This document shows positions 1-6,867 of a stretch of 34,200 bases of DNA, piece after piece (the first letter of the stretch is position 1; each line of letters starts with the position of its first letter). Origin of the DNA: Phocaeicola faecicola. GTDB taxonomy: Bacteria > Bacteroidota > Bacteroidia > Bacteroidales > Bacteroidaceae. The translations under genes were made by a program, and so were the position numbers. The stretch is taken from the NCBI RefSeq assembly GCF_013618865.1, contig NZ_JABSOE010000055.1, positions 1 through 34,200 of the forward strand, given 5' to 3'. The notes beneath the pieces were generated by a model. The model did no database searches and had not been told where the DNA came from. It worked only from the letters and a program-made list of their open reading frames with translations.

Positions 1-135
1 GAAGGTCTGAAATATCGCAGCCAGCGACCGCAGGATGTGGAAGCAGTATTTGGAAACCTCAAGAACAACAAACACTTCAAGAGGTTCCATCTTCGTGGAC
101 TTAAGAAGGTTGAAATTGAGTTCGGACCAATCTGA
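1..135 (+). CDS. IS1182-type transposase, C-terminal fragment (cut by window start)
   Basis: The open frame entering from the left edge runs 44 codons to a TGA at 133-135. It contains RSQRPQDVEAVFGNLK followed by a RFHLRGLKKVEIEFG stretch, which is the typical C-terminal block of IS1182-family DDE transposases, the part that carries the last acidic catalytic residue (the E of VEAVFG). Family members normally continue past this point with a short LxxxAHNLxK-like tail. Here the frame stops right after EFGPI, and I see no continuation in the other frames, so the gene looks clipped or degenerate at its 3' end. The 5' part lies outside the window. Family assignment is fairly sure; whether the element is active cannot be judged. 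Confidence 0.75.
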   Translation, partial: EGLKYRSQRPQDVEAVFGNLKNNKHFKRFHLRGLKKVEIEFGPI

Positions 136-147
136 GATGAAACAATA

Positions 148-180
148 GAGGCCATCTCAAGTTTATTTTGAGACAGCCTC
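148..180. terminator. Imperfect hairpin ending the IS remnant
   Basis: GAGGCCATCTCAAG and TTTTGAGACAGCCTC form an imperfect stem with a short loop, followed by a partly T-rich stretch. It lies 13 bases after the transposase stop. It could be an intrinsic terminator, the terminal inverted repeat of the insertion sequence, or both. Confidence 0.5.
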
Positions 181-234
181 TCTTTATATTGCCGGTGAAG
201 AAGTTTTTATCAATACACCTTCTATCCGTGTGAT

Positions 235-1293
235 TTAAAAAGGAGCATCGGGTATAGGGAAATTAAATGGAGGCTGCTCAGAGGGACTGATACGGGAAGG
301 TCTTACTGCCTGTTTCATTTCTTTCTGTTGTTCAATGGGGTAGAAACAGGCATATTCTTCTCGGAAATGCAATAATATTTTTCCGAGGGTACCGTTTCGC
401 TGTTTCGCTATCTGGAACTCAGCGACTCCATGCAGGTCGTATCCCTGCTCATCCTGATAGATGTGATAATATTCCGGACGATGGATGAAGCAGACCATGT
501 CACAATCGTCACAGATGGTACCGCTGTCACGTAAATCACTTAATTGAGGACGTCCACCGTTGAGCCCTCCTCTTCTTTCAGTTTCTCGGTTCAACTGGGA
601 AGTGATGATGATGGGAATATTCAGCTCTTTGGCCAGGCTTTTCAATCTTCTTGTAAAATAGTTTAATTCAGTATACCGGGATTCAGAGTAGGCTATTTTC
701 TGGTAAAGCAGTTGAAGGTAGTCGATGACAATTAGGCCGACACCATACTCTTTGACCGCATTTTGTGCTTTCTGGCAAAGTTCCTCGATGGTTAATGCAG
801 CGGCAGTGTCTAGGTATAAAGGTGCATCGTTCAGCTCTTTGATTTTATAATCGAGTTGTCCCCATTCATAAGGAGCCAGTAGTCCTTTCTTAAGTTTTTC
901 ACAAGGAATTTCACATACGCAAGAAAGCAGCCGGTTAGCTATTTGGTACTCATTCACCTCTAGAGAAAACAGCATTGCCGGAATGTGATTATCGACCGTC
1001 ATTCGCTTGAGCATGGAAAGGATGAAAGCCGTTTTTCCCATTCCTGGTCGTCCTCCAATGGCGATGAGTTCACCATTCTGCCAACCGGCTGTCAGCTGAT
1101 CTAAAGAGTCAAAGCCACTTGGAATACCACTTATTCCACTACCATGGCTGGCAGACTTTACGATTTTCTCAAATGCTTCAGGGATTAGTTCCGCTATGCG
1201 CCAGACTCCATTTGAAGTGCTTTCCTGTGAGTGGTCATATGAATCTGAAGGGTGAGAATGATTTAAGAGGTTGTCATGAAAGTCGGTAATCAT
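235..1293 (-). CDS. DnaB-like helicase, RecA domain only (no N-terminal domain)
   Basis: A 352-residue protein matching the C-terminal ATPase domain of replicative DnaB helicases. Visible motifs: Walker A GGRPGMGKT (residues 80-88), FSLEV with the family's conserved acidic residue (109-113), Walker B LIVIDYLQLL (187-196), LSDLRDSG (251-258), and the arginine-finger region KQRNGTLGKI (297-306). The first 50 or so residues are low in recognisable structure and do not resemble the DnaB N-terminal helical domain, so primase and loader contacts are probably different. The total is clearly shorter than a usual DnaB of about 450-520 residues. The gene lies between an IS remnant and a repeat cluster (1314-1436). 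It may be an accessory or mobile-element helicase rather than the chromosomal replicative one, which is inference. The start ATG at 1293 is the only good candidate. Confidence 0.85.
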   Translation of the reverse strand: MITDFHDNLLNHSHPSDSYDHSQESTSNGVWRIAELIPEAFEKIVKSASHGSGISGIPSGFDSLDQLTAGWQNGELIAIGGRPGMGKTAFILSMLKRMTVDNHIPAMLFSLEVNEYQIANRLLSCVCEIPCEKLKKGLLAPYEWGQLDYKIKELNDAPLYLDTAAALTIEELCQKAQNAVKEYGVGLIVIDYLQLLYQKIAYSESRYTELNYFTRRLKSLAKELNIPIIITSQLNRETERRGGLNGGRPQLSDLRDSGTICDDCDMVCFIHRPEYYHIYQDEQGYDLHGVAEFQIAKQRNGTLGKILLHFREEYACFYPIEQQKEMKQAVRPSRISPSEQPPFNFPIPDAPF

Positions 1294-1482
1294 ATCATTT
1301 ATTTTTAAGAGTGAGTATGTCTCAACTGGTTTAACTGAATGAAGGTTTTCCGTATTTTATCATAGTATATGGAAATAAGTATGTCTTACCTGGTTGGGGA
1401 CAGAACGAATCATGTATTGCCAGGCAAGACGTACTTAAGAATGTTGTCAAATGATCACTTTAGGATATTATTCCTTAGGAAA
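1294..1482. repeat. Non-coding gap with three related 17-18 base repeats and a long inverted repeat
   Basis: Copy 1 is AGTATGTCTCAACTGGTT at 1314-1331. Copy 2 is AGTATGTCTTACCTGGTT at 1378-1395 (16 of 18 identical, same orientation). Copy 3 is inverted, CCAGGCAAGACGTACTT at 1420-1436. Copies 2 and 3 form a 17-base inverted repeat (1377-1393 with 1420-1436) with 15 Watson-Crick pairs, one G-T pair, one mismatch and a 26-base spacer. No gene is visible in this gap. The region is upstream of the DnaB-like gene and downstream of the 1483-2646 gene. No T-tract follows the stem on either strand, so it does not look like a normal terminator. Confidence 0.7.
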
Positions 1483-2646
1483 TCAGTCTCCTCTGTAATA
1501 ATACAGCATTGAATGCCGTGCAATGAAGTCGGCATTTTCGGTGACCAGACCGGCTGTCTGTGTACCCGGAATGACGGCTTCCGGCAACCATTTCTGACGG
1601 ATGCATAAGGTCAGCAGGTCGGGCGGACAGAGGGTCTCTTCCGTCAGCAGGCGGAAGGCATTGGCCTGAGCCTTTTCCTTATCATAGAGCGGATTGGCCG
1701 GGTCGGAGATATACTCGCAGATGTCCTTGGCCAGCAGAATGCCTTTTTCCTCGTTGGTCATCAGAATGAAGTTGCGGAAAGGCTTCAGATGCGGAAGGGT
1801 ATGATTGTCGTCGTCCTGCCATTTCAACACATCCACCAGGAACCGTCGCAGTTCGTCATACCCGTTCAGATAGACTACAGGATGTCCTTGGGTCTGGGCG
1901 GTAAAGAGACGGTACATTTCCCGGTTCTTTTCTTTGGTCTGTGCCGGAACAGGGTTTTCCGCAAGATACAGTCCCTTGATTTTCTTCCAGTCGGTATTTT
2001 CGGACAGCAAGTCGACCCATTCGTGCAGGAACAGAGCCAGTGGTCCGGTCGGAATGATAAAGCGGTCGGACGGAGTTACCCGTTCGATGTAAGGCGCCAT
2101 GGACGGTTCAGTCAGATAGGTATGTCCGAACAGCCAGGTCAGTTTCTGTAACCCCTCTTTTTCGCTGCCCGGGGCATCGAAATACCCGTTCAGGCATTCA
2201 TTCTCCGGAGCTTCCTCGTAGGCTTGTGCCAATGGAGCCGCAAGAAGACCGGCCAGTCTGTCGATATCCGGGTCTTCCGGAGAAAGATAAGGATGGGGAA
2301 ATAGGGCCTTCTGCCAGGTGTTCCAGACAAGGAATTTCAGGTCCGACAGATTCGGCTCTCCCTCACAATAGTCAGCCTCTGTCGGATAGAAAGGAAGTGT
2401 ACGGCCGTACAGGCGACGATGCTCTTGCGTGAAACTTTCCCAGAGTCCCAGTCCCGAAATGAGGTCTTCCAGATAGGCCGCTGCGTACAGGGCCAACTTG
2501 CGCTGATAGGTATCCGGAAGTTCCGACTCCTTGAGGCTTTCATACAGACGGTTGGCCAGTCCCACAAAATACATGTCCGAAGGCTGTTGCTGGGTATATG
2601 GATGGATTTGCATCCATTCGTTAGGATAGATTTTCGAATGTTTCAT
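1483..2646 (-). CDS. Conserved hypothetical protein, possibly DUF3843
   Basis: A 387-residue cytoplasmic-looking protein with no signal peptide or membrane segment. It is rich in aromatic residues and proline (for example YPNEWMQIHPYTQQQ near the start and FPHPYLSPEDPDIDRLAGLL near 116-135). I believe it resembles the Bacteroidetes family DUF3843, but this is from memory of the general look and is not certain. No catalytic motif is evident. The start ATG at 2646 has no strong Shine-Dalgarno. It is followed on the same strand by the DnaB-like helicase after a 189-base gap holding an inverted repeat, and preceded by the MFS gene 89 bases away. A shared transcript with the MFS gene is possible. 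Confidence 0.7.
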   Translation of the reverse strand: MKHSKIYPNEWMQIHPYTQQQPSDMYFVGLANRLYESLKESELPDTYQRKLALYAAAYLEDLISGLGLWESFTQEHRRLYGRTLPFYPTEADYCEGEPNLSDLKFLVWNTWQKALFPHPYLSPEDPDIDRLAGLLAAPLAQAYEEAPENECLNGYFDAPGSEKEGLQKLTWLFGHTYLTEPSMAPYIERVTPSDRFIIPTGPLALFLHEWVDLLSENTDWKKIKGLYLAENPVPAQTKEKNREMYRLFTAQTQGHPVVYLNGYDELRRFLVDVLKWQDDDNHTLPHLKPFRNFILMTNEEKGILLAKDICEYISDPANPLYDKEKAQANAFRLLTEETLCPPDLLTLCIRQKWLPEAVIPGTQTAGLVTENADFIARHSMLYYYRGD

Positions 2647-2735
2647 GGTTCAAGGGTTGATAGGGTTTACGGACAATGGATGCGGCTGCGGGCATAAGCA
2701 TCCGGCAGGTACAGCCATTGTCCGGTATACGGTTT

Positions 2736-3911
2736 TTATTTTTTGGTGAACAGCGTGACGAGCAGGGAACAGCTGGCAAGACCGATGCCGACTGCCGTGA
2801 CTCCCGCCCACTCAAAGTGATGCCAGAAGGTTCCGGCCAGGAAGGTACCTGTGGCTCCTCCCAGGAAATAAGTGGTCATGAAGATGGTATTCACCCGGTT
2901 GGCTGCCTGAGGAGCCTGTGAGAGCGCGCAGGTCTGATTGCTGATCTGTACGCACTGCATACCTATGTCAATCAGGATGATGCCCGAAATGATACCCAGA
3001 TAGCTGTCCCGGAAGATATAAAGGATAATCCATGACAGAATCAGGATTCCGCATCCGATGAAGTTGAATTTGCGCACTCCCAGTTTTTGGACAAACTTTC
3101 CGACAAAGGAAGCGGTCAGTGCTCCTGCCATTCCACACAGTCCCAGTAGGCCGATCACGTTGTTTCCGGCATAGAAAGGAGCCCCGCTCATCTTGAATGC
3201 CAGACAGGCCCACAGTGCCAGGAAGCATCCGAAGCACAGTCCGGCTCTGACGGAAACCAGACGCAGGGTCGCATTTTCTCTGATAAGGGTAAAGAGTGAT
3301 TTCATGAGCCCGCCGTAGGTGCCTTTGTAATTTTGAGGCATGTCCGGCAGGATGCGGATGATGATGACAATGCAGATCAGCATCAGTACGGATGCGATGT
3401 AGAAGATGGTTCTCCATCCCCAGTATTCACCGACGATACCGCTCACCACCCGTGAGCCCAGGATACCGGTAAGCAGTCCGCTGACAATGATGCCTACGTT
3501 CTGTGCCTTTTTGTGCGGCTCGGAAAACTGTGCGGCTATCGGAATGAAGATCTGCGGCATCACCGAACATATTCCGGTAATGGCCGATGCCAGCAGTACG
3601 AAACCGATGTGGTTGGCCATGCCGAATCCCAGCATGGAGACAGCCAGCAGCAGGAAGTTGACAATGATGATGTGCTGCCGTTTGCATAAGTCTCCCAACG
3701 GGATGATGAACAGCAGTCCCAGTGCATACCCGATCTGTGTCGTCATGGGAATCAGGTTGGCTGTAAATTCCGAAACGCCAAGGTCCTCGCTGATTCGGTT
3801 CAGCAGAGGCTGGTTGTAATATAAATTGGCAACAGAGATGCCTGCGATACCGGCCAGTGTCCATAACAGTGACAAAGGCACGCCTTTATTTTCTTCTAAC
3901 ACCTTTTTCAT
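2736..3911 (-). CDS. MFS transporter (drug/metabolite exporter type)
   Basis: A major facilitator superfamily protein of 391 residues with about 12 hydrophobic segments. The N-terminal part reads SVANLYYNQPLLNRISEDLG followed by a loop after TM2 containing PLGDL, a common signature in the bacterial exporter branch that includes AraJ/YgaY-like proteins. It should sit in the inner membrane and move a small molecule using the proton gradient; the substrate is unknown. I start it at the ATG at 3911 (MKKVLEENKG), because the in-frame ATG 33 bases upstream adds a short non-family extension and would overlap the end of the neighbouring gene. It follows the 3941-4594 gene with a 29-base gap, so the two are probably cotranscribed. 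Confidence 0.85.
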   Translation of the reverse strand: MKKVLEENKGVPLSLLWTLAGIAGISVANLYYNQPLLNRISEDLGVSEFTANLIPMTTQIGYALGLLFIIPLGDLCKRQHIIIVNFLLLAVSMLGFGMANHIGFVLLASAITGICSVMPQIFIPIAAQFSEPHKKAQNVGIIVSGLLTGILGSRVVSGIVGEYWGWRTIFYIASVLMLICIVIIIRILPDMPQNYKGTYGGLMKSLFTLIRENATLRLVSVRAGLCFGCFLALWACLAFKMSGAPFYAGNNVIGLLGLCGMAGALTASFVGKFVQKLGVRKFNFIGCGILILSWIILYIFRDSYLGIISGIILIDIGMQCVQISNQTCALSQAPQAANRVNTIFMTTYFLGGATGTFLAGTFWHHFEWAGVTAVGIGLASCSLLVTLFTKK

Positions 3912-3940
3912 GCCGCAAATGTAATAAATTCCTCCGAATT

Positions 3941-4594
3941 TCAATTACTCTGGGTTTCGATAGGTATGGTGTTTTCCTTGTAGGCAGCAAATCCTTTCAC
4001 TTTTACCCGCTCTTTCTTCTGTTCTTCCTCGATGGCGGTTGCTCCCAGCTGGTTCATGTTGTCCTTGATGGTATTGTGGGTATCAAAGAAATAGTCGAGC
4101 AGCATCTTCAAGTGTTCATCGGGCTCGGCTTCCACCGGAGAAAAGAAGGTATGACAATGCGAGTGCAGACCGATGGTCTTTTCGTCTTCATCGGCCATGT
4201 ATACGGTAGTCACCAGTGAGTTCACGTTCGACAGGTTGATGATTTCCTTCAGGAAAGGAAGGGCCTCATTGTCGTTGCTGATGGAGCCCCACCAGGGATT
4301 CCAGATCATGATAAAGCGGTTTTCCTCTTCTGCAGCAATGTAGAAGTCATCGCCCTGGTACTTGAACGATACATGTCCTTCCTCATTGATTTCGGGCTGG
4401 CAGCCGATTTTCTTCAGCGTGCGTATCACCAGTTCCTGTGTACTGATTCCGTCCAGTTCATTACGTGTCATCCGTTCCAGGTGTGCCAGCCGTCTTTTAC
4501 GGTCCTGAATGACGCGCAGCAGGAACAGGACTACCGGCCAAAGGGCAAGTGCGATTACGGCTATCAGGAGGGTAATGTCGGAAAGTTGTGTCAT
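3941..4594 (-). CDS. Membrane-anchored hypothetical protein (possible YbjN-like fold)
   Basis: A 217-residue protein with one N-terminal membrane helix (residues about 8-28, followed by the positively charged RVIQDRKRR stop-transfer), so the rest should face the cytoplasm. The soluble part has the alternating pattern of a small alpha/beta domain: a helix with TQELVIRTLKKIGCQPEI, then strands GHVSFKYQGDDFYIAAEEEN and FIMIWNPWW, then SLVTTVYMADED. That layout recalls YbjN/type III chaperone-like folds, but the resemblance is only structural guesswork. The C-terminus is charged and probably disordered. It is the first gene of a minus-strand pair with the MFS transporter. Function unknown. Confidence 0.7.
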   Translation of the reverse strand: MTQLSDITLLIAVIALALWPVVLFLLRVIQDRKRRLAHLERMTRNELDGISTQELVIRTLKKIGCQPEINEEGHVSFKYQGDDFYIAAEEENRFIMIWNPWWGSISNDNEALPFLKEIINLSNVNSLVTTVYMADEDEKTIGLHSHCHTFFSPVEAEPDEHLKMLLDYFFDTHNTIKDNMNQLGATAIEEEQKKERVKVKGFAAYKENTIPIETQSN

Positions 4595-4663
4595 ATCATC
4601 GAGGTTTTAGTTAGTTAATGATGCATTTGAGACACCGGAAAAGTACAGTCAGTATCAGATGAC

Positions 4664-4694
4664 TTGTGGAGTATCTGTCTGATTATTACTTTTG
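4664..4694 (+). promoter_or_regulatory. Bacteroidetes-type promoter for the 4826-6711 operon
   Basis: TTG at 4664-4666, a 20-base spacer, then TACTTTTG at 4687-4694, which fits TAnnTTTG exactly. It lies about 130 bases upstream of the first start codon, implying a leader of roughly 120 bases. Confidence 0.6.
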
Positions 4695-4825
4695 TCTTGT
4701 CCGATATAAAGATAAGAATTTATTTTTATGAATATTCACATCAGAGGCATTTTTTTAATTTGCTTTAATGCAGTGAACGGGCCTGAGATTTGTTTTATGA
4801 ATAGAAGTTTTAAAATGAGAGAACG

Positions 4826-5380
4826 ATGAAAAAGATGTTATTTATGATGCTGACTTTACTGATTACAGTAGGGGGCATCCAGGCGCAGGAAGTAGAAAAG
4901 GAACTGACACGCGAACAGAAGAAAGAACTGCAGGAGCGGTTGGACAGTCTGATGTTTGCTGAGGCGGTACAGGCAATAGATAACAAGATGTTTACGCTGG
5001 AGGCAGACCAGGTGGTGTTCAAGTATGGCCAGACGGCATATGTGAACGCAAATACCAACTTTGTTTCGGTGAAAGACGATGAGGCTGTGGTACAGGTGGC
5101 TTTCAACATTCCGGTATCAGGACCGAACGGTCTGGGAGGAGTGACTGTAGAAGGTAAGGTGACGTCTTACGAGGTGAAGAAGAGCAAGAAGGGTACCGTA
5201 AGGGTTTCCATGAATGTGATGGGTACCGGTATTTCTGCCCGCGTGGATATCACGATGGCAGGAGGCAGCAATCGGGCTTCGGTGGAAATCAGCCCGAACT
5301 TCAACTCCAACCGGATGACACTGAACGGTGTGCTGTTGCCGCTGGAAAAGAGCAATGTATTCAAGGGACGTTCGTTCTGA
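4826..5380 (+). CDS. DUF4251 secreted protein
   Basis: A 184-residue protein with a clear signal peptide (MKKMLFMMLTLLITVGGIQA, cleavage near AQE). A charged helix follows (residues 25-45, EKELTREQKKELQERLDS), then a beta-rich domain with NANTNFVSVKDDEAVVQVAF, GPNGLGGVTVEGKVTSYEVK and a C-terminal FKGRSF. This layout matches the Bacteroidetes DUF4251 family of periplasmic proteins. Family members have no known activity. It is the first gene of a three-gene operon with a DUF4136 lipoprotein (19-base gap) and a small beta-barrel protein, which suggests a shared job at the cell envelope. A Bacteroidetes-type promoter lies about 130 bases upstream. Confidence 0.85.
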   Translation: MKKMLFMMLTLLITVGGIQAQEVEKELTREQKKELQERLDSLMFAEAVQAIDNKMFTLEADQVVFKYGQTAYVNANTNFVSVKDDEAVVQVAFNIPVSGPNGLGGVTVEGKVTSYEVKKSKKGTVRVSMNVMGTGISARVDITMAGGSNRASVEISPNFNSNRMTLNGVLLPLEKSNVFKGRSF

Positions 5381-5420
5381 GATGGAACATATGATTTGAA
5401 TGAATAAAAAACAGAAACTT

Positions 5421-6062
5421 ATGAAAAAGATTTTATTTCTGGCATGTCTGGCACTGGGAGTGTCAGCTTGTGAAAAAGACCCGGATCTGAGCAATCTCGA
5501 CGGGAATATGGTAGTCTATACGGACTATGACAACAGTACGGATTTTTCGGCTTATACGACTTATTTCCTGCCCGATAGTATCCTGGAGGCGGGGGCCATA
5601 CGGGCTTCTTACTGGAAGGACGAAAATGCCCAGACGCTGATCAAGGAGGTAGAGGCGAATCTGAACAGCAGGGGATACACGCGTATTACGGACCCGGAGA
5701 AAAAGGATGAAGCCGATTTTGGTGTACAGCTTTCCTACATTGCCGAAACCACTCAGGTGGTGACCGGCGGGTATTGGAACGGATGGTGGGATACCGGATT
5801 CTGGGGCCCCTGGTGGGGAGGAGGATGGTATTATCCGTATCCGGTCACTTACTCGTACGACACCAATGCACTGGTGATGGAGATGGTAGACCTTACCCGG
5901 AAGCAGGAAGGAGAAGGAAGTACGTCACAGACCATACCGGTGGTGTGGTATGCCAATGCACAGGGATTCAAGTATAGTAGCGGTAAGCTGAATCTGCAGC
6001 TGATGGTGTCTGGTATTGACCAGGCCTTTATGCAGTCGGCTTATATCACACGTAATAAATAA
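5421..6062 (+). CDS. DUF4136 lipoprotein with Trp/Gly-rich loop
   Basis: Starting at the ATG at 5421 (an in-frame ATG at 5400 is less likely), the protein has 213 residues and a lipoprotein signal ending in LALGVSAC, with the lipidated cysteine at residue 17. The mature part has the DUF4136 look: YTDYDNSTDFSAYTTYFLPDS, a helix with LIKEVEANLNSRGYTRI, and EADFGVQLSY. A striking loop at about residues 119-136 has seven tryptophans among glycine, tyrosine and proline. DUF4136 proteins are envelope lipoproteins of unknown role. It sits 40 bases after the DUF4251 gene and 16 bases before the beta-barrel gene, so all three are almost certainly one transcript. Confidence 0.88.
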   Translation: MKKILFLACLALGVSACEKDPDLSNLDGNMVVYTDYDNSTDFSAYTTYFLPDSILEAGAIRASYWKDENAQTLIKEVEANLNSRGYTRITDPEKKDEADFGVQLSYIAETTQVVTGGYWNGWWDTGFWGPWWGGGWYYPYPVTYSYDTNALVMEMVDLTRKQEGEGSTSQTIPVVWYANAQGFKYSSGKLNLQLMVSGIDQAFMQSAYITRNK

Positions 6063-6063
6063 C

Positions 6064-6073
6064 AGGAGGAAGG
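6064..6073 (+). promoter_or_regulatory. Strong Shine-Dalgarno site deciding the start at 6079
   Basis: AGGAGGAAGG at 6064-6073 lies five bases before the ATG at 6079. Such a strong site is uncommon in Bacteroidetes, where most genes lack one. It fixes the start of the beta-barrel gene and argues against a longer in-frame start at 6016 inside the previous gene. Confidence 0.75.
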
Positions 6074-6078
6074 TAATT

Positions 6079-6711
6079 ATGAAAACAAAAAGAATATTTC
6101 GGAGACTGGCCTTGCTGGTGAGCGCAATGGCTTTTTGCATGGGGAATGCGTACGGACAGTGGAATTCGTCGAAAGCGCATCTGATTGTTGACTGGCAGAT
6201 GAATGCTCCTCTTTCTACCGATTTTGCAGATAAGATCAGTGGATGGGGTATGAACATAGAGGGATTGTATGATATTACTTCCCGCTGGTCGGCAGGTGCG
6301 TTCATCAATTTCCATACCAATCATAAGTATATCGACCGTCAGGTACTGTCACTGTCTCCTACGGAGTCGCTGACTACCGACCAGCAGCGTTCGGCTTATC
6401 AGCTTCCTTTTGGTGCGGCTACGGCGTATAATCTGTATAACAGCGACAGCTTTAAGTTTTATGCGGGAGCCAAACTGGGAGCGGTGTATGCGCGCAATAC
6501 CACGTATTACGGTACCGGCGGGGTGTATGATTCGGCCTGGGGATTTTATGCTTCTCCTGAATTGGGTATAAAGGTATTTCCTTTCCGTGAAAAGAAGATC
6601 GGACTGCATCTGGCAGGTTACTATAGTTTCATGACGAACCAGACCGTTACGCTGACTACAGACATTGACGGTCAGAGCAATGCAGGTTTCCGTCTGGGTA
6701 TCATTTTCTAA
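6079..6711 (+). CDS. Small outer-membrane beta-barrel protein
   Basis: A 210-residue protein with a signal peptide (cleavage near NAYGQ, residue about 26) and then alternating amphipathic strands separated by turns: HLIVDWQMNAPL, GWGMNIEGLYDIT, WSAGAFINFHTNH, PFGAATAYNL, SFKFYAGAKLGAVYAR, GFYASPELGIKVF, IGLHLAGYYSFM and a final NAGFRLGIIF ending in phenylalanine. A C-terminal aromatic is the usual outer-membrane insertion signal, and the size fits an 8-stranded barrel of the OmpA/OmpW-like type. No enzymatic motif. It is the last gene of the DUF4251-DUF4136 operon and is followed by a terminator, so it may be the membrane partner of these two envelope proteins (inference). Confidence 0.8.
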   Translation: MKTKRIFRRLALLVSAMAFCMGNAYGQWNSSKAHLIVDWQMNAPLSTDFADKISGWGMNIEGLYDITSRWSAGAFINFHTNHKYIDRQVLSLSPTESLTTDQQRSAYQLPFGAATAYNLYNSDSFKFYAGAKLGAVYARNTTYYGTGGVYDSAWGFYASPELGIKVFPFREKKIGLHLAGYYSFMTNQTVTLTTDIDGQSNAGFRLGIIF

Positions 6712-6762
6712 ATCGGTTTAGCTTGGTTCATCTGCCGCTTTCACAGAGGGGCAGAAACAGTA

Positions 6763-6790
6763 AAAAGAGGCTGTCTCAGCCTCTTTTTTT
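6763..6790 (+). terminator. Intrinsic terminator of the 4826-6711 operon
   Basis: A 10-base perfect stem (AAAAGAGGCT at 6763-6772, AGCCTCTTTT at 6778-6787), a 5-base GTCTC loop and a T-run to 6790. It contains GAGGCTGTCTC, also found (inverted) in the hairpin at 148-180. Confidence 0.85.
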
Positions 6791-6867
6791 ATGCCGTGTA
6801 TGCTGGTACTGTCAAGCGTGACAACTGAAAAAATACAGCCTCTGTACCCCGTCGGCCGTGTCCGGGA

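Noticed and set aside
1377..1436. Inverted repeat as an ordinary terminator of the 1483-2646 gene
   Set aside because: No U-run follows the stem on either strand, and a third copy of the repeat lies outside it.
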